Source: Deltaproteobacteria bacterium (GTDB lineage: Bacteria > Desulfobacterota > Desulfomonilia > UBA1062). Taken from it: 34,520 nucleotides of DNA. Positions 32,633-34,520 of the stretch are shown piece after piece. How positions within the stretch are numbered: position 1 is the first letter of the stretch; each line of letters starts with the position of its first letter. The position numbers were made by a program, and so were the translations under genes. The stretch lies in contig JAHDRW010000065.1 of assembly GCA_018433085.1 (NCBI GenBank), forward strand, positions 1-34,520, read 5' to 3'. The notes beneath the pieces were generated by a model. The model worked only from the letters and a program-made list of their open reading frames with translations. It did no database searches and was not told where the DNA came from.

Positions 32633-33860
32633 TCACTCCCACCGACGCCTTTTTTATCAGCTCTCTTGCCAGAGTTTCATCGATTCCCTCAAACTCAAGG
32701 AGATCTTCCTCCTTTGCCTTGGCCAGATCCTCTATCGTCCGATAACCGGCCTCCATCAGAAGCTCGGCCAGCGATTCATCCAGCTCGTCGATGCTGGTCA
32801 ACGCCTTGCCCTCATCGGAAGACATGCTCTCTTCTGCATGCTCGGAGCGTACGTCTATCTTCCAGCCCGTGAGCTTGGCCACAAGCCTTACATTCTGCCC
32901 CTTTCTCCCGATGGCAAGGCTGAGCTGGTCGTCCGCGACGACCACATCCATGCTCCAGGCGGACTTGTCCACGATCACCTTGGACACCCGGGCGGGCGAA
33001 AGGGCATTGCAGACGAATCTGACCGGGTCTTCAGACCACACGACAATATCCTGTCTCTCTCCCTTCAGCTCCTGGATCACATTCTGCACCCGTGCTCCCT
33101 TTACGCCGACGCAGGTTCCTACCGGATCCACCTTGGGGTCGTGCGAGCGCACGGCGATCTTCGCCCGGATCCCGGGCTCCCGCGCAACGGCTACGATTTC
33201 CACGATCCCCTCGGTAACTTCCGGGACCTCCATCTCATAAAGCTTGACGAGAAATCTCGGATGCGTCCGGGAGAGTTCTATCTGGGGCATCCTCAACGAT
33301 TTGGTCACGTCCAGGATAAGGGCCTGGATGCGGTCACCCCTCCTGAAGGATTCACCGGGGATCATTTCCTTTTCGCGCAGGATCGCCTCGGCCTTCCCGA
33401 GATTGACAACGGCATCGCGCCTGTCGAACCGGTGGACAAAGCCTGACACCAGCTCGCCCTTCCGGTCGATAAAATCATTATAGACAGCGTCCCGCTCGAC
33501 TTCCTTCACCTTCTGTACAATTACCTGCTTGGCGCTCTGAGCGGCTATCCTTCCCAGCCTGGAGGAATCGAGCTTTTCTCCGAGCTCATCGCCGATCTGG
33601 CAGTTGGGATCGAGCTTCCGCGCTTCCTTGAAAGCTATCTGAACATTCGGATCTTCGACCTCTTCAGAGATAACCTTGAACTGGAAGACCTCCACCTCAT
33701 CGATCTCAGGGTTGTAGTGTGCCTCAATATTGTCATAATCGCCGTAGACCTTTTTCGCGGCACTCTGCACAGCAGCCTCTACCACCTGCACCAGGTCTTC
33801 TTCCCTGAGGCCCTTTTCCTTTACGATCAACTCAATGACCTTTGAAAGATTTAAAACCAT
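32625..33860 (-). CDS. nusA: Transcription termination/antitermination factor NusA
   Basis: 411 aa. Order: N-terminal RNA-polymerase-binding domain (1-130), S1 domain (about 132-200), tandem KH domains with VDPVGTCVGVKGARVQNVI and LAIGRKGQNVRLVAKLTGW, then a C-terminal helix-hairpin-helix stretch (ELLMEAGYRTIEDLAKAKEE). It acts on elongating polymerase and in rRNA antitermination. It lies 8 nt after rimP and overlaps ylxR. Start ATG at 33860. Confidence 0.97.
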   Translation of the reverse strand: MVLNLSKVIELIVKEKGLREEDLVQVVEAAVQSAAKKVYGDYDNIEAHYNPEIDEVEVFQFKVISEEVEDPNVQIAFKEARKLDPNCQIGDELGEKLDSSRLGRIAAQSAKQVIVQKVKEVERDAVYNDFIDRKGELVSGFVHRFDRRDAVVNLGKAEAILREKEMIPGESFRRGDRIQALILDVTKSLRMPQIELSRTHPRFLVKLYEMEVPEVTEGIVEIVAVAREPGIRAKIAVRSHDPKVDPVGTCVGVKGARVQNVIQELKGERQDIVVWSEDPVRFVCNALSPARVSKVIVDKSAWSMDVVVADDQLSLAIGRKGQNVRLVAKLTGWKIDVRSEHAEESMSSDEGKALTSIDELDESLAELLMEAGYRTIEDLAKAKEEDLLEFEGIDETLARELIKKASVGVSG

Positions 33861-33868
33861 ACTTTCTC

Positions 33869-34303
33869 CTAGAGATCGAATTCCAGATTGGCCTTCTGTA
33901 TAGCCTCGAACGGCACCTCCTGCTGCGTGCCGTCGATATCAATCAGAACACTCTCTTCTGCCAATCCCTTGATTGTTCCCCGGAATGTTCCCTCTTTTGT
34001 CTGTATCTTGACTTTTCTTCCGGCAAAGTGCTCAAATTCCCTCAGCGTCTTGAGCCTTCGATTCAGACCGGGCGACGAAACCTCAAGCCGGTATGACCCC
34101 TCTATTGGATCGTTCGTATCCAGCAAGAGGCTCACCCTGCGGTTGACGGAAACGCAGTCGTCCAGAGTGACCCCGCCCGGCTTGTCGATGGTGAGACGCA
34201 GGAGTCCCCGGGAAAAGTCCATATCGATGAGCTCGAAGCCCATCACGGCTATCTCCGGCGCCACCAGCTTGTATAATTTTTTCTCCTGTTCCGTCTGTGT
34301 CAT
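33869..34303 (-). CDS. rimP: Ribosome maturation factor RimP
   Basis: 144 aa. Typical features are LLRLTIDKPGGVTLDDC, SLLLDTNDPIEGSYRLEVS and SPGLNRRLKT. It assists 30S assembly. The ATG at 34303 (MTQTEQEKKLYKL) fits the family start, but no ribosome-binding site precedes it: the 20 nt upstream are the T-run and AT-rich tail of a terminator-like hairpin. The frame is open further up through the tRNA, which is a chance extension. It is the first protein gene of the long leftward operon. Confidence 0.95.
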   Translation of the reverse strand: MTQTEQEKKLYKLVAPEIAVMGFELIDMDFSRGLLRLTIDKPGGVTLDDCVSVNRRVSLLLDTNDPIEGSYRLEVSSPGLNRRLKTLREFEHFAGRKVKIQTKEGTFRGTIKGLAEESVLIDIDGTQQEVPFEAIQKANLEFDL

Positions 34304-34311
34304 TATGAAAT

Positions 34312-34335
34312 AAAAAAGTGGGCTATCGCCCACTT
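34312..34335 (-). terminator. Terminator/attenuator between tRNA-Gly and rimP
   Basis: Minus strand: AAGTGGGC (34335-34328) pairs with GCCCACTT (34323-34316), loop GATA, followed by T residues to 34312. The rimP ATG begins 9 nt after the T-run. It should end most tRNA transcripts and limit readthrough into the operon. Confidence 0.85.
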
Positions 34336-34385
34336 CGTATCCCCCACACATTTCCTGTTCTTTCGCTTCCCGTATGTGCATCAAA

Positions 34386-34458
34386 AGCGGGCAACGGGAT
34401 TCGAACCCGCGACATTCAGCTTGGGAAGCTGACACTCTACCAACTGAGCTATGCCCGC
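34386..34458 (-). tRNA. tRNA-Gly(CCC)
   Basis: 73 nt. Acceptor GCGGGCA/TGCCCGC, D-arm AGCTCAGTTGGTAGAGT, anticodon stem TCAGC/GCTGA enclosing TTCCCAA with anticodon CCC, T-arm CGGG-TTCGAAT-CCCG, discriminator T at 34386 as expected for tRNA-Gly. CCA is not encoded. A tRNA ahead of rimP-nusA-infB recalls metY in Escherichia coli. Confidence 0.95.
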
Positions 34459-34469
34459 ACTGAGTTACT

Positions 34470-34498
34470 CTAATAGAATATGCCCTATGGTTTGTCAA
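34470..34498 (-). promoter_or_regulatory. Sigma-70 promoter of tRNA-Gly / rimP operon
   Basis: Minus strand: a perfect -35 TTGACA (34498-34493), a 17-nt spacer and -10 TATTAG (34475-34470; four of six). Transcription would start about 34462, just before the tRNA 5' end. No other promoter is evident before rimP. Confidence 0.75.
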
Positions 34499-34520
34499 CA
34501 AATCTTTAGCAAACCTCAAG

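Noticed and set aside
1..34520. CRISPR array
   Set aside because: No series of regularly spaced direct repeats was seen; the repeats present are isolated inverted repeats or pairs.

Overview
The window looks like a chromosomal segment of a Deltaproteobacterium-like organism (Desulfobacterota in current naming; Geobacter/Syntrophus-type gene order). The basis is the order rimP-nusA-ylxR-infB-DUF503-rbfA-nrnA-truB-rpsO-pnp-M16 peptidase at the right, a Gram-negative type IV pilin, a lepB-pyrR-pyrB-pyrC cluster and rfb sugar genes. This placement is inferred from gene order and protein style, not from a search.

Left part (1 to about 7240) is a genomic island. It is visibly more AT-rich than the rest and is dominated by unknown genes. 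It carries a tyrosine recombinase (510-1451) behind a hairpin-rich, gene-free leader. It ends at the 3' half of a tRNA-Arg(CCU) (7192-7238), the expected scar of integration into a tRNA gene. The intact tRNA and the left end should lie outside the window. The cargo is two leftward operons. One runs TerB-like protein, multi-pass membrane protein, glycine-zipper/coiled-coil protein, two small unknowns and a frameshifted nuclease-like gene (4970 to 1771). The other holds two small membrane proteins and a Xre/MbcA/ParS-type antitoxin split by an in-frame amber codon (6462 to 5358). The TerB operon is the best candidate for an undescribed, possibly defensive, system.

Middle part (7376-12464): a DUF523-like protein; a MutY-family glycosylase with no cysteine at all; a decayed group II intron (9236-9832) inserted directly behind the transcription terminator of pilA; pilA; a coiled-coil/zinc-ribbon protein and a Nif3-family protein; and a CAU-anticodon tRNA with its own promoter and terminator.

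Right part (12511-34520): a 588-aa GAPDH-active-site-like protein, an LhgO-type FAD oxidoreductase, the pyrimidine genes pyrC, pyrB and pyrR with lepB, dTDP-rhamnose genes rfbD, rfbB and rfbA (no rfbC), truA, a small PilZ-like gene, then the long leftward translation/RNA operon. Reading in its direction of transcription, that operon starts with a consensus promoter, tRNA-Gly(CCC) and a terminator-like hairpin, followed by rimP, nusA, ylxR, infB, DUF503, rbfA, nrnA, truB, rpsO, pnp and the M16 peptidase. Most junctions overlap by 4-20 nt, so translational coupling is likely.
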